64,000 nt of DNA from JAUIAI01 sp049680625 (GTDB taxonomy: Bacteria; Pseudomonadota; Gammaproteobacteria; Burkholderiales; Burkholderiaceae_E): the NCBI GenBank assembly GCA_049680625.1, contig JBAUID010000182.1, positions 62,001 through 126,000 on the forward strand, in the 5' to 3' direction. The position numbers and the translations under genes were made by a program. The notes below the pieces were generated by a model. That model saw only the letters and a list, made by a program, of their open reading frames with translations. It was not told the origin of the DNA and searched no databases. Each line of letters begins with the position of its first letter. Position 1 is the stretch's first letter. Of the stretch, positions 51,393 to 60,929 are shown piece by piece.

Positions 51393-54300
51393 CTAGTTTG
51401 CAAACTCGACGAGCAAGTCGTGCGCGGCCACGGTTTCGCCGGCTTTGACCAGGATGGATTTGATTTTTCCATCGCGCTCAGACCGAATCTGGGTTTCCAT
51501 TTTCATTGCTTCGAGCGAAACCAAGGGGTCACCGGCTTTAACCTGCTGACCAGACTTGACCGAGGCAGTGACTACAAGGCCAGGCATTGGCGCCGCCACA
51601 TGATTCGGATTATCCGGGTCTGCCTGGGGGCGCTGTTCAGCCTTGGCAACACCGTCTTTTTCTATTCGCATGGAACGCGGCTGACCATTCAACTCAAAGA
51701 ATACGCGCTCCAGGGGATCTTCTGCAGACGATCCAGTGCCCTGCATGCGAATAGCCAGAGTTTTTCCTTCTTCCAGGTTAACCGCAATCTCTTCGCCCTC
51801 ACGCATCCCGTAGTAGAAGGTTTCTGTTGGTAACGCACTGACGTCGCCAAACTGGCGTTGGTGGGAACAAAAATCTTTAAATACTTTCGGATACATGAGA
51901 TACGAAGCCAGCTCGGCATCACTGAGTTTTCTACCAGCGGCTTTCTCAGCATCTAAACGCGCCTGATTCATGTCAACTGCTGGAATCTCATCTCCCGGCC
52001 GGTATTTGACCGGTGGTTCAGCTTTCAGAATTTTGCGGGACAACTCTGGTGGGAAGCCATCCGGCGGAAAACCAAGCTCACCTTTAAACAGTGAGATAAC
52101 CGACTCGGGAAAGGTAATTTCGCGTTCGGGATCAGTTACATCACTCGCCGTAAGGTCGTTAGCCACCATAAATATGGCCAGATCGCCAACAACTTTTGAT
52201 GTTGGTGTCACTTTGACGATATCGCCAAACATCTGATTCACATCAGCGTAAGCCTTCGCAACATCATTCCAGCGGCGCTCCAGGCCTGTCGCCCGGGCTT
52301 GCTCCCGAAGATTGGTGTACTGGCCACCTGGCATCTCATGTCGATAGACGTCAGCCGTGCCGGAACGAATCGACGATTCGAATGCAACATACAAACCCCG
52401 TACTCCTTCCCAATAGCGGGCAATCTCACGCATTGAATCGACATCGACACCCGACGGCTGTGAGCCATCGGTTGTTGTCGGGTCGCGCTCACTACCCGCC
52501 AGTGCCTGCGTTATGGAATTGAGATTTGGTTGCGATGTTAGCCCGCTCAACGCATCCATGGCACCGTCAACAGCATCCGCCCCACCACTGATGGCAGCCA
52601 ACACCGATGCAGCAGAAATACCGCTCGTGTCGTGGGTATGAAAATGGACTGGCAGACCTGTTTCTTCCTTTAAAGTGCGAACCAGAAGCTCTGCAGCCTT
52701 CGGACGGCAAACACCGGCCATATCTTTCACGCCAATAATATGTACACCGGACTTTTGCAGCTGCTTCGCGATATCCACGTAGTAGTTCAACGAATACTTA
52801 CTGCGAGTGGTATCAAAAATATCGGCGGTATAACAAATAGCCCCCTCACAAAGGCGCCCGCTGTCGAGTACGGCGTCAATGGCCACACGCATGTTGTCGA
52901 CCCAGTTCAGGGAATCGAACACACGGAATAAATCGACGCCTTCTTTTGCCGCCTGTTCAACAAAATACTTAACGACGTTGTCTGCATAGTTGGTATAGCC
53001 AACGGCATTACTGGAGCGCAGCAGCATTTGCAATAAAACATTGGGCACGGCCGCGCGCAGAACACGCAATCGATCCCACGGATCTTCATTCAGAAAGCGC
53101 ATCGCCACGTCAAAGGTAGCTCCACCCCAACATTCCATCGAAAACATACCCGGCAACAGCCGGGCGTAGTACGGCGCAATACGAGCCATGTCGATGGTCC
53201 GCATGCGGGTTGCAAATAAGGACTGGTGGGCGTCGCGCATCGACGTGTCAGTTAGTAAAGTGCGCTTTTGTTCCAGCATCCAGGCCGAAAACCTAACCGG
53301 ACCAATTTCATCCAACAGCGTCTTGGTACCAGGCGGCGGCAGCGCGGACATATCAACGCCATCTGGCAAAGGCAGATGAATATGCTCCAGATCTGGTTTG
53401 GCGCGCCCTTTCACATCGGGGTGCCCATTTACAGTGACGTCACCAATGTAGCGCAGCAAGCGCTGGGCGCGGTCCCGCCGCTTGGAAAATTTGAACAATG
53501 CCGGTGTCTGATCGATAAATCGCGTTGTCACCACTCCGGCGCGAAAGTCTTTGTGATTGATGACGTTTTCAACAAACTGCAGGTTGCTAGAGACGCCGCG
53601 AATTCGAAACTCTCGCAAGCAGCGATCCATACGGGCGATAGCTTCAGCCGCTGTAGGTGCCCAGGCAGTCACCTTAACCAGCAAGGAGTCGTAATAAGGT
53701 GTTATCAGGGCACCGGTATAAGCAGTTCCGGCATCAAGACGCACACCAAAGCCCGCCGCACTTCGATAAGCTTGCACTCTGCCGTAATCAGGGGTGAAAT
53801 TATTTTCGGGGTCTTCGGTGGTGACCCGGCATTGCAAGGCGTGGCCGTTGATCCGAATATTGGCCTGAGCCGGAATCTGACCATCGCTGGCGCCAATACG
53901 TGCGCCTTCAGTTACAGCAATTTGTGCTTTGACAATATCAATACCGGTGACCGCTTCGGTCACTGTATGCTCCACCTGAATTCGCGGGTTAACTTCAATG
54001 AAATAGTACTTACCGGTGTCAGCATCCATCAGGAATTCAACCGTTCCGGCATGTGAGTAGGCAACCGCACGACCAAGTTTCAATGCGGATTCGCACAGAC
54101 CGGCCCGGGTAGCGTCGTCCAGATAGGGCGCCGGCGCACGCTCAACAACTTTTTGATTCCGACGTTGCACCGAACAGTCACGTTCAAACAGGTGAATCAA
54201 CTCTCCATGGGTATCGCCAAGGATTTGTACTTCGACGTGGCGGGCGTTACGCACCAGCTTTTCAAGGTAGACCTCGTCATTGCCAAATGCGGCAGCGGCT

Positions 54301-54881
54301 TCACGGCGCGCAGCATCAATCTGATCAGAGAGATCTGCCTCATTTTCAATTACCCGCATGCCGCGACCACCACCTCCCCAACTCGCTTTGAGCATCAGCG
54401 GGTATCCAACCGCAGCAGCCATTTCTTTGCATCGGGACATATCAGCCGGCAACGGATCGGTGGCGGGCATCACCGGCACCCCGGCCTGCTCGGCGGCAAT
54501 CCGGGCTGAAACCTTGTTGCCCAGGGCCGTCATTACCTCGGGCTTTGGCCCGATAAATGCAATGCCGTTGTCGGCACACGCCTGGGCAAAGTCGGGGTTT
54601 TCTGACAGGAAACCGTATCCGGGATGAATCGCGTCGACGCCAGCCTCGCGAGCAATCCGAATGACGTCGTCGATATCCAAATAGGCCTGAAGCGGGTTTT
54701 TGCCTTTTCCGACCTGATAGCTCTCATCAGCTTTGAATCGATGCAACGCAAACCGGTCTTCGTGTGAATAAATTGCCACCGTACGTATACCCAGTTCAGC
54801 TGCGGCACGCATGACACGGATGGAAATTTCAGAGCGATTGGCAACCAGAATTGAGCGAATTTTCTTCATATTTTTAGGCAT
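51393..54881 (-). CDS. pyc: Pyruvate carboxylase
   Basis: 1162 residues from the ATG at 54881, the first likely start (a TTG lies 14 codons upstream). The order is biotin carboxylase (about 5-450, with KASWGGGGRGMRV and the FIEVNPRIQVEHTVTE signature), the carboxyltransferase TIM barrel (about 525-800, with CWGGATFDVAMRFLNEDPW and the metal-binding HFHTHDTSG), a PYC_OADA-like domain (RHEMPGGQYTNLREQ), and a C-terminal biotinyl domain with K1127 in EAMKMETQ. It carboxylates pyruvate to oxaloacetate with ATP and bicarbonate, an anaplerotic step. The long single-chain alpha4 form is normal. Monocistronic, on the minus strand. Confidence 0.96.
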   Translation of the reverse strand: MPKNMKKIRSILVANRSEISIRVMRAAAELGIRTVAIYSHEDRFALHRFKADESYQVGKGKNPLQAYLDIDDVIRIAREAGVDAIHPGYGFLSENPDFAQACADNGIAFIGPKPEVMTALGNKVSARIAAEQAGVPVMPATDPLPADMSRCKEMAAAVGYPLMLKASWGGGGRGMRVIENEADLSDQIDAARREAAAAFGNDEVYLEKLVRNARHVEVQILGDTHGELIHLFERDCSVQRRNQKVVERAPAPYLDDATRAGLCESALKLGRAVAYSHAGTVEFLMDADTGKYYFIEVNPRIQVEHTVTEAVTGIDIVKAQIAVTEGARIGASDGQIPAQANIRINGHALQCRVTTEDPENNFTPDYGRVQAYRSAAGFGVRLDAGTAYTGALITPYYDSLLVKVTAWAPTAAEAIARMDRCLREFRIRGVSSNLQFVENVINHKDFRAGVVTTRFIDQTPALFKFSKRRDRAQRLLRYIGDVTVNGHPDVKGRAKPDLEHIHLPLPDGVDMSALPPPGTKTLLDEIGPVRFSAWMLEQKRTLLTDTSMRDAHQSLFATRMRTIDMARIAPYYARLLPGMFSMECWGGATFDVAMRFLNEDPWDRLRVLRAAVPNVLLQMLLRSSNAVGYTNYADNVVKYFVEQAAKEGVDLFRVFDSLNWVDNMRVAIDAVLDSGRLCEGAICYTADIFDTTRSKYSLNYYVDIAKQLQKSGVHIIGVKDMAGVCRPKAAELLVRTLKEETGLPVHFHTHDTSGISAASVLAAISGGADAVDGAMDALSGLTSQPNLNSITQALAGSERDPTTTDGSQPSGVDVDSMREIARYWEGVRGLYVAFESSIRSGTADVYRHEMPGGQYTNLREQARATGLERRWNDVAKAYADVNQMFGDIVKVTPTSKVVGDLAIFMVANDLTASDVTDPEREITFPESVISLFKGELGFPPDGFPPELSRKILKAEPPVKYRPGDEIPAVDMNQARLDAEKAAGRKLSDAELASYLMYPKVFKDFCSHQRQFGDVSALPTETFYYGMREGEEIAVNLEEGKTLAIRMQGTGSSAEDPLERVFFELNGQPRSMRIEKDGVAKAEQRPQADPDNPNHVAAPMPGLVVTASVKSGQQVKAGDPLVSLEAMKMETQIRSERDGKIKSILVKAGETVAAHDLLVEFAN

Positions 54882-55165
54882 GCTTTGGTAGTTTCGGAAT
54901 ATTGACGTATTGCGATTGAGCAATGATAACGGACGATATTGGTGTCAATATGGCAAGCGAAAACACATCATCTGGGTTAATTAGCGTGTCCTTTTTGGCA
55001 TAGGTCACTGGCAAGGCCTTGGTACAACAGGCGATTTCCCGAATTCGGCCAGAATTCAACGTAATATTGAGTAATTGGAAGGTGCTAAAAGTGGTGCTTT
55101 CTGTTTCGAGCGCCGCATCGCTACATTTATCCAAAATTCCACAACCAGTGACTTCGAATAACAAT

Positions 55166-56785
55166 ATGCAAGCATACCGGCGACTCGCACTGGGTAGTCT
55201 GAGCACCCTGACCACCATATTAATCGCTGCCTGCGGCGGAACAACATCGGTCGACGACACCAACAACGGGGGCCAGCTTAATGAATCCACCTGCAGTTAT
55301 CAGTACACAGCGACAACAGCAGGCACTGCGGTTGGCATTGATCCACTTTTAAGTATGCAGTGGCATATTCTGAACACCGGTCAATTCGGTGGAATTCCGG
55401 GTGAAGACGTCAGAGTCGACGGTGCCTGGGGTATCACCCGGGGCGAAAATGTTCGCGTGGCGGTGGTCGACGACAGCCTGGAAGTGACCCACGAAGATCT
55501 GGTACCAAATGTTGTACCCGGGGGCAGTTATAACTACCGCCCAGCACGTCGTGGCAACGCCTTCCCATTGCCATGCGAGCTAAGCGATGATCACGGCACT
55601 GCGGTGGGCGGCATCATTGCCGCACGCGATGATAACGCCCTTGGCGGGTCCGGCGTGGCGCCAAAGTCAGACCTGGTCGGTTTCAACGCTCTGAGCACCG
55701 CAACTGACGCCGATATTGCTGATGCACTGGGCCGGGACATTAATATTATCGGTGTTTACAACAATAGCTGGGGGGCTCGCGATGACGGTGTACTCAACCC
55801 GTCGGGCAACGTTTTTGAACAAGCAATTCTTGATGGCATAGAAACCGGGCGGGCGGGCAAAGGCGCAATCTACGTATTTCCGGCTGGCAATGGCGGATGT
55901 TTGCAGCCCAATTGTGATCGTGAGAATTCCAATTACGACGGCTACGTGAACAAGCTTGGGGTTATAACGGCTTGCGCGTTCGATAACCGGGGCAAACAAC
56001 CAGTCTACGGAGAACGGGGCGCAAACATCCTGCTTTGTGGCCCGTCGAGCACGTCGAATTTTGTCGCCACAATTACCACTACCGGACTAGAAAACACCTA
56101 CCGGTCAGATTTCAACGGGACATCAGCCAGTACGCCGATGGTGTCCGGGGTCATTGCGCTGATGCTGTCGGCGAACCCAGACCTCACCTGGCGAGACGTT
56201 CAGCAAATCCTGGCCAAAACGGCCCGAAAAAATGATCCTACCGACCCGGAATGGTCATTCAACTTCGGGTTGAACCACAATCCAAAGTTCGGTTTTGGCG
56301 CCGTTGATGCCGCATCAGCAGTAAGCGCTGTCACCGATCCGGCTTGGACTTCGGTAGGCGGCAGCAGCTCGCAAATCAGTTGTGGTCCATATAATTCGTC
56401 ACCAAATGCCGCACTGACTGATGCTGTTGCCAGCAACCCGTCGCCGGTGATTACCCCGTTCAATGACTCAGTACCAATTTCAGGTTGCGCGATTTCGAAT
56501 ATTGAGTTTGTTGAAATTCGCCTGACAGTGAACCATTCCGCAGGTGGCAGTCTGCGAGTCGTATTAACCAGTCCAAACGGTCTGGTCAGCACCCTGGCCA
56601 CTGAAAGAACCTGTGTCGGCCCTACCAGTGTGGACAATTGCGGCACTTATGACGACTGGCAGTTTGGTTCTGTGAGACATATGGACGAACCTGTCAGCGG
56701 AAACTGGACACTAACCGTTGCAGATGCCAAGCCCGGTGTTACCGGCGTGTTTCAAGATTGGTCGATCAAGTTCTACGGACGTTAA
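55166..56785 (+). CDS. Kexin-like S8 subtilase lipoprotein with P-domain, no N-terminal prodomain
   Basis: 539 residues from the ATG at 55166, selected because it gives a lipoprotein signal (LSTLTTILIAACGG; lipid Cys in IAAC). The catalytic domain begins within about 45 residues of the Cys, so there is no room for the usual inhibitory prodomain. The triad is D102 (AVVDDSLEV), H143 (DDHGTAVGG) and S320 (FNGTSASTPMVSG), with the oxyanion Asn in FPAGNGGC. A P/Homo B domain fills the C-terminus (VEIRLTVNHSAGG; GNWTLTVADAKPGVTGVFQDWSIKFYG). It is followed three bases later by a prodomain-like gene. It is anchored in an outer or inner membrane leaflet and likely processes exported proteins. Confidence 0.9.
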   Translation: MQAYRRLALGSLSTLTTILIAACGGTTSVDDTNNGGQLNESTCSYQYTATTAGTAVGIDPLLSMQWHILNTGQFGGIPGEDVRVDGAWGITRGENVRVAVVDDSLEVTHEDLVPNVVPGGSYNYRPARRGNAFPLPCELSDDHGTAVGGIIAARDDNALGGSGVAPKSDLVGFNALSTATDADIADALGRDINIIGVYNNSWGARDDGVLNPSGNVFEQAILDGIETGRAGKGAIYVFPAGNGGCLQPNCDRENSNYDGYVNKLGVITACAFDNRGKQPVYGERGANILLCGPSSTSNFVATITTTGLENTYRSDFNGTSASTPMVSGVIALMLSANPDLTWRDVQQILAKTARKNDPTDPEWSFNFGLNHNPKFGFGAVDAASAVSAVTDPAWTSVGGSSSQISCGPYNSSPNAALTDAVASNPSPVITPFNDSVPISGCAISNIEFVEIRLTVNHSAGGSLRVVLTSPNGLVSTLATERTCVGPTSVDNCGTYDDWQFGSVRHMDEPVSGNWTLTVADAKPGVTGVFQDWSIKFYGR

Positions 56786-56788
56786 GCA

Positions 56789-57352
56789 ATGTATTCACTC
56801 GATAGTTACCGGTTTCCTTTCAGACTTACCAAGTTTGCAATGCAGATCGCCTGTGTAGTGACCACCAGCGTCGCTTGCGCAACCTCCAATTCGGCGGGGC
56901 CGGAACAAGCAAGCCAGGGGAGTCTGCAAACGGGTAGTGCCGTTCAGACCTACCATTGGTACGATGGCGGCAAACGACGAAGTATTCGAATGGCACCAGA
57001 ATTTATCGCCGACTTCGAGCGCAAAGATGTCATACAAAAGGGGGGCAGCTCAAAATCGGCGCGCGAAAAGTCTTCGCCTGTTTTTGTTGATGCCAACAAC
57101 CAGACGTCGTTGCGCGCACTACCTGGCGGGGTTATTGTCCGATTTAAACGGGTGATGAGCCAGGCGCAGGCAAATGGCTTGCTTCGTCAGTTTGATACCA
57201 ACACGATCCGCCAAATCGGCAGCACTGGAAAGACCTGGTTGGTCAGCTCGTCACCGGGCTTACCCGGGCTGGAACTGGCCAATGAGATTTACGAAAGTGG
57301 GTTGGTCCAGTCTGCATCGCCAAACTGGTGGCAACAGCGAAAATTAAAATAA
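56789..57352 (+). CDS. Free-standing subtilase prodomain-like exported protein
   Basis: A 187-residue exported protein. The N-terminus has a membrane-targeting segment, perhaps a lipobox (TTSVACAT). The early segment TYHWYDGGKRRSIRMAPEFIADF looks like the region just before the prodomain in secreted S8 proteases, and the C-terminal part (SLRALPGGVIVRFKRVMSQAQANGLL, IRQIGSTGKTWLVSS, ESGLVQSASPNWW) has the I9/S8-propeptide pattern. It follows a subtilase that lacks its own prodomain by three bases, so I infer an in-trans intramolecular-chaperone or inhibitor role. Confidence 0.68.
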   Translation: MYSLDSYRFPFRLTKFAMQIACVVTTSVACATSNSAGPEQASQGSLQTGSAVQTYHWYDGGKRRSIRMAPEFIADFERKDVIQKGGSSKSAREKSSPVFVDANNQTSLRALPGGVIVRFKRVMSQAQANGLLRQFDTNTIRQIGSTGKTWLVSSSPGLPGLELANEIYESGLVQSASPNWWQQRKLK

Positions 57353-57355
57353 TCA

Positions 57356-57382
57356 CTAGCAGGCGTTTGAAAAGCCCGCTAG
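57356..57382 (-). terminator. Hairpin terminator after the M50/HlyD gene
   Basis: CTAGC-A-GGC pairs with GCC-C-GCTAG (57356-57364 with 57374-57382, one mismatch) around a nine-base loop, overlapping the stop of the minus-strand gene. On the minus strand the hairpin is followed by TGATTATTTTAATTTT, a T-rich tail, as expected for intrinsic termination. Confidence 0.6.
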
Positions 57383-59541
57383 AAACCGCTTTCCCTGATT
57401 AATACGGCAATCGCCGTAGTTACCCAATCCACCAAAGGGCTGCGGCTTTCGCCAACTATCGACACCGTCCCGAGCAACATTCTCGGATCTACCCGCAGGG
57501 TGGATGAGTCATCCAGACTGACCCTTACCCGGTACATCGCGTCTCGCGGTGCAATGCGGCCGTCAGGCAGGCGAACAGTTGGCACCCGGCCGCCGGTTTC
57601 AGCTGCCATTATGGGATCGGGTAATGATTGTGCAACCACCGAGTCGACAGACTGGACTTTGCCGGTTAACGGATCAGCTGCGCTGTTCCGCTCGTAAAAG
57701 CGAACCAGAGCTCCCGCCTGAATTCGATCAACATCTTCCTGGTCAACCAGTGCGTCGATTACCCACGATGATGGATCAATGAACACGGCAAGCGGCTGAT
57801 TAGCACTAACCCAGGTACCAGGAGCAACGGTGGGATCGCGGTCAACAAGCTGCCCGTCATATGGCGCAACCAGGCGTAACCGTAGTAATTCATCACGCTC
57901 TGATTCGAGCGCTGCCAGCTCGCGGCCCAATTGCTCAATTATCAGGTTGCGACGTTCTGCACCATCTCGCTGCCCAACCGACTGGTACAACTCGCGACGC
58001 AGCGCCTCGGCGTTGCCCTTAAGTTGTGCCGCCCGAGTCTGGGTCTCCGGGGAATTCAGTTCCGCCAACACGGTCCCGGCTGGGACGATACCGTTGTCGC
58101 TGATTTTGAGTACTTGAGCCGCAAAAGGCGAGTATAAGGTTTGGCTTTGCGCCGAATGCAACCAGGCCTCTCCACTAACCGAGCGCTGCCACGGCAATGC
58201 CATAAACCCAGCCACGCCAAGCACCAGCAGGAGTAAAACGGCCCCCCTGGCCATGCCCGTTTCAGATCGACGTTGAATCCACACGGCAGCCTCCTTCCAG
58301 ATGGGTCGGACAATAAACCAGGCAATTTCCACGACAAAAAGGAATATACCTAGTACTTTGAAGAAAAACACGTATACGGCAATTGCAATGCCGATAAAAA
58401 CAATCAGTCGATATGTCCAGGTCAGCCATGCAAAAGTGATCAGAAACCGCCGCATGCGCGGCTCAAAACTCTCCGGATCCGGCTCTCGCCAGCCAAACAG
58501 GGTACGACGTAACGCCGCCCGTGCCATCGCAAAACTTCGACTATGCAAGTTAGGTAAATCAAGTGTGTCCGATAGCAGAAAGTAGCCGTCGAATCGCATA
58601 AACGGGCTGGCATTAATACCAACGGTAATGACCCAGCTGGTTGTTGCCAGGAAAAACAGCGCGCTTCGCATAGGGCCGTCAGCCGTCAGACTCCATGTCA
58701 GGGTTGCAAAGCTTGCCAGAGCAAATTCAGTGGCCATACCAGCCGCTGCAATTCGAAAGCGGTCTCGCCGTTCGGACAGTTTCCAGGATTCTCCGGTATC
58801 GGTATACAACATCGGCCAGAGAACTAAAAACGCAACCCCCATATGGGCAACGCGAACGCCGAGTCGGGTTGCTGTAATTGCATGCCCCATTTCGTGAAGC
58901 GTTTTCGCAACAAACAACGCAGCCAGATAACCCGCAATACCCGCCGGCGAAAACGTGTCAGTAAAAGTGGTGAGAAAAACGTCCCACTGACGTAATGCCA
59001 AAACCAGGCCAAGGACGGCGGATGCGATCGCCGCAATTGCAAACGTCCGGGTATAGAAAAATGCGCACCAGGGTGCAAGCCATTGCAAAAACCGCTGTGG
59101 CCTGACCAATGGAATACGAATAAACAAGTAGTTATGCAATAACCATTTCCAGCGCGACAAGGTCGCCCGCCGGGCCAATTCTCCAAGGTAGGCAACACCG
59201 CTGGCATCACGGACGTGGACTAGTTGCTGCTGTCTGAAAAATTCAGCAACCTGAACAACTTGTTCCGGAGTTACTTCCAGGGTCGATCGGGCTGAAATTT
59301 CACTGGCGATCAATGCGGGATCGCGCAGCTTCCACCGTGACAACACCTCAAACTCGACCCAACCCACGCGAAAAAATCGATTGCGAACCGGGTCTTGAAT
59401 AACCCAGGCTGGAGAACCGTCACGATTTTCACTTGCAGAAAATAGTTTGAGATCTTCCCGCAGCGGTGGCAACAGTTGAGAATTCGGCTGACCTTGACCT
59501 GGCACGCCGGCCCCGGCCCGGCCTGCCATAACAGCACTCAT
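57379..59541 (-). CDS. M50-type membrane protein with HlyD-like C-terminus (second system)
   Basis: A 720-residue inner-membrane protein parallel in layout to the one at 27459. A PqqD-like N-terminus (about 45-115, WVIQDPVRNRFFRVGWVEFEVL) precedes membrane segments with the zinc motif HEMGH (216-220), a second signature INASPFMRFDGYFLLSDTLDLPNL carrying the Asp ligand, further membrane segments, and a C-terminal barrel-sandwich with coiled coil (TLYSPFAAQVLKISDNGIVPAGTVLAEL and LRLVAPYDGQLVDRDPTVAPG). It overlaps the gene at 59538 by four bases and is last of the TolC operon. The paralogy with the first system is seen in the sequence; the transported or cleaved substrate is unknown. Confidence 0.85.
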   Translation of the reverse strand: MSAVMAGRAGAGVPGQGQPNSQLLPPLREDLKLFSASENRDGSPAWVIQDPVRNRFFRVGWVEFEVLSRWKLRDPALIASEISARSTLEVTPEQVVQVAEFFRQQQLVHVRDASGVAYLGELARRATLSRWKWLLHNYLFIRIPLVRPQRFLQWLAPWCAFFYTRTFAIAAIASAVLGLVLALRQWDVFLTTFTDTFSPAGIAGYLAALFVAKTLHEMGHAITATRLGVRVAHMGVAFLVLWPMLYTDTGESWKLSERRDRFRIAAAGMATEFALASFATLTWSLTADGPMRSALFFLATTSWVITVGINASPFMRFDGYFLLSDTLDLPNLHSRSFAMARAALRRTLFGWREPDPESFEPRMRRFLITFAWLTWTYRLIVFIGIAIAVYVFFFKVLGIFLFVVEIAWFIVRPIWKEAAVWIQRRSETGMARGAVLLLLVLGVAGFMALPWQRSVSGEAWLHSAQSQTLYSPFAAQVLKISDNGIVPAGTVLAELNSPETQTRAAQLKGNAEALRRELYQSVGQRDGAERRNLIIEQLGRELAALESERDELLRLRLVAPYDGQLVDRDPTVAPGTWVSANQPLAVFIDPSSWVIDALVDQEDVDRIQAGALVRFYERNSAADPLTGKVQSVDSVVAQSLPDPIMAAETGGRVPTVRLPDGRIAPRDAMYRVRVSLDDSSTLRVDPRMLLGTVSIVGESRSPLVDWVTTAIAVLIRESGF

Positions 59542-60929
59542 AAACCCGTAAATTGACGCAGGCCGGCTATTGGCCTGCGAAACAAGTAGTAGCCCAGCGG
59601 CGCCCGTTCGCCGTAAATTTTTGCCGTGCCTTTCAAACCAATACGGATACGCTGACGTTGTTTCTGAGTCAGGTCCCGAAAACGCGCCCGCAATCGATAA
59701 GACGTAACCCCACTCGGCGACTGAATCGCCTGATAGCTTGCTTCGAATAATTCACCAGCCAGTGGGTCGAGCGGCGCAACCTGCAAATACAATTTAACAA
59801 GTGCACCTGGTTCGAGGTTTATTGCGTCGGGCACCGCCATCCAGATGAGCATTCCCGCGTTATCAGGGTTTGCAAGCAAGGCCACCCGCTCGCCAGTAGC
59901 AACGGGTTTGCCCTGCCAGTCGTTGATGTCGCCAAAAACAACAACACCTTTGGCCGGCGATCGCACCTGGACACGGCCAAGCATGTCCTCAACCAGATTC
60001 AGCTCTGCCTGACGCTCCGCTACTTTGCCATTCAGTGATGAAACCTCAGCACGACTTGCGTCGCTTCCAAACGCCTTCTGAGCAGCCGCAAGGGCATCTG
60101 CCCGGGCAACCTGTAGCTGCCGTGCGGCAACTTCACGCCGATTGCGCAGCGTTGTGTTGTCAAGTGTAAATAGCAACTGGTCTTTTTCAACAGCATCGTT
60201 TGGTGCTATTGAAAATGATGAAATCACGCCGTCCATAGGCGCAGCAATCGCAGTGGCCTGCAAGCCAATAATTTCGGTCGGCGCAAGCACTGACATCCGA
60301 ACCGGAAAAAACATTGATGCCAACAGTAAGGCCGCGACAATCCAGCCCCCGTATTTGCGTGCTTCACGGCGCTTGTGACGGGTTGGCGCAAGTAACGCCC
60401 AGGCGTGTCCGTAAGCCGCGCTGGTGCGCAGGGCAAGCTCCTGGATTCGCTCAGACGGCGCATCATCCATTGAGTAGCCGGCAAACCCGAGGAGTTGATT
60501 GTCTGGCGCCAGGATCGGTTGCACGTAAAGAAATTCCGGCAACCACTCACGCCAGCCATCTTGCAAACTGGCCGGCAAGTCACCCACTTGAACAAACATC
60601 GGATCATGGTCGGTGGATCTACTCAACTCGGCCGTGATCCAACGGCCAAGCCGCCGCAACCAGGTTGTTAACGGAGAGTCTTCCCCTAACTGCGCCAGGC
60701 CTGAAACAGTCCGGAGCACCGGGGTTTTATCCATTGATTGCCAGACGAATCCCTGTATGTAGGGAAACAACTGGAACATCTCGTTAGCAAGAGAAAATGT
60801 CAGTTGAGGAAAGGTTTTGGCCGAGCGGGCACGCTCCTGGAGGTGGGCATAAACCCGCCAGGCATCAGCCTGGGCACGGGCTGCCTGAACGGTTGCGGTT
60901 ACTTGTTCTGGCCGTACCGGCGCGTTCAT
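59538..60929 (-). CDS. GAF-like/HlyD fusion (second system)
   Basis: A 463-residue protein with the same order as the one at 25660: a cytoplasmic GAF-like domain (about 30-180, with FSLANEMFQLFPYIQGFVWQS and LLGFAGYSMDD), one membrane segment (about 193-212, WIVAALLLASMFFPVRM), then an HlyD barrel-sandwich with coiled coil (AIAAPMDGVISSFSIAPNDAVEKDQLL; VQVRSPAKGVVVFGDINDWQGKPV) and a beta-barrel end. It overlaps both neighbours by four bases (ATGA), so it is strictly coupled to the adaptor (60926) and the M50 gene (57379). Its role is likely structural coupling of the complex. Confidence 0.83.
   Translation of the reverse strand: MNAPVRPEQVTATVQAARAQADAWRVYAHLQERARSAKTFPQLTFSLANEMFQLFPYIQGFVWQSMDKTPVLRTVSGLAQLGEDSPLTTWLRRLGRWITAELSRSTDHDPMFVQVGDLPASLQDGWREWLPEFLYVQPILAPDNQLLGFAGYSMDDAPSERIQELALRTSAAYGHAWALLAPTRHKRREARKYGGWIVAALLLASMFFPVRMSVLAPTEIIGLQATAIAAPMDGVISSFSIAPNDAVEKDQLLFTLDNTTLRNRREVAARQLQVARADALAAAQKAFGSDASRAEVSSLNGKVAERQAELNLVEDMLGRVQVRSPAKGVVVFGDINDWQGKPVATGERVALLANPDNAGMLIWMAVPDAINLEPGALVKLYLQVAPLDPLAGELFEASYQAIQSPSGVTSYRLRARFRDLTQKQRQRIRIGLKGTAKIYGERAPLGYYLFRRPIAGLRQFTGL

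Noticed and set aside
53268..54056. Long antisense open frame (262 codons) within pyruvate carboxylase
   Set aside because: It lies fully inside a clear pyc reading frame on the opposite strand, has no recognisable domain and no ribosome site; it arises from codon bias.
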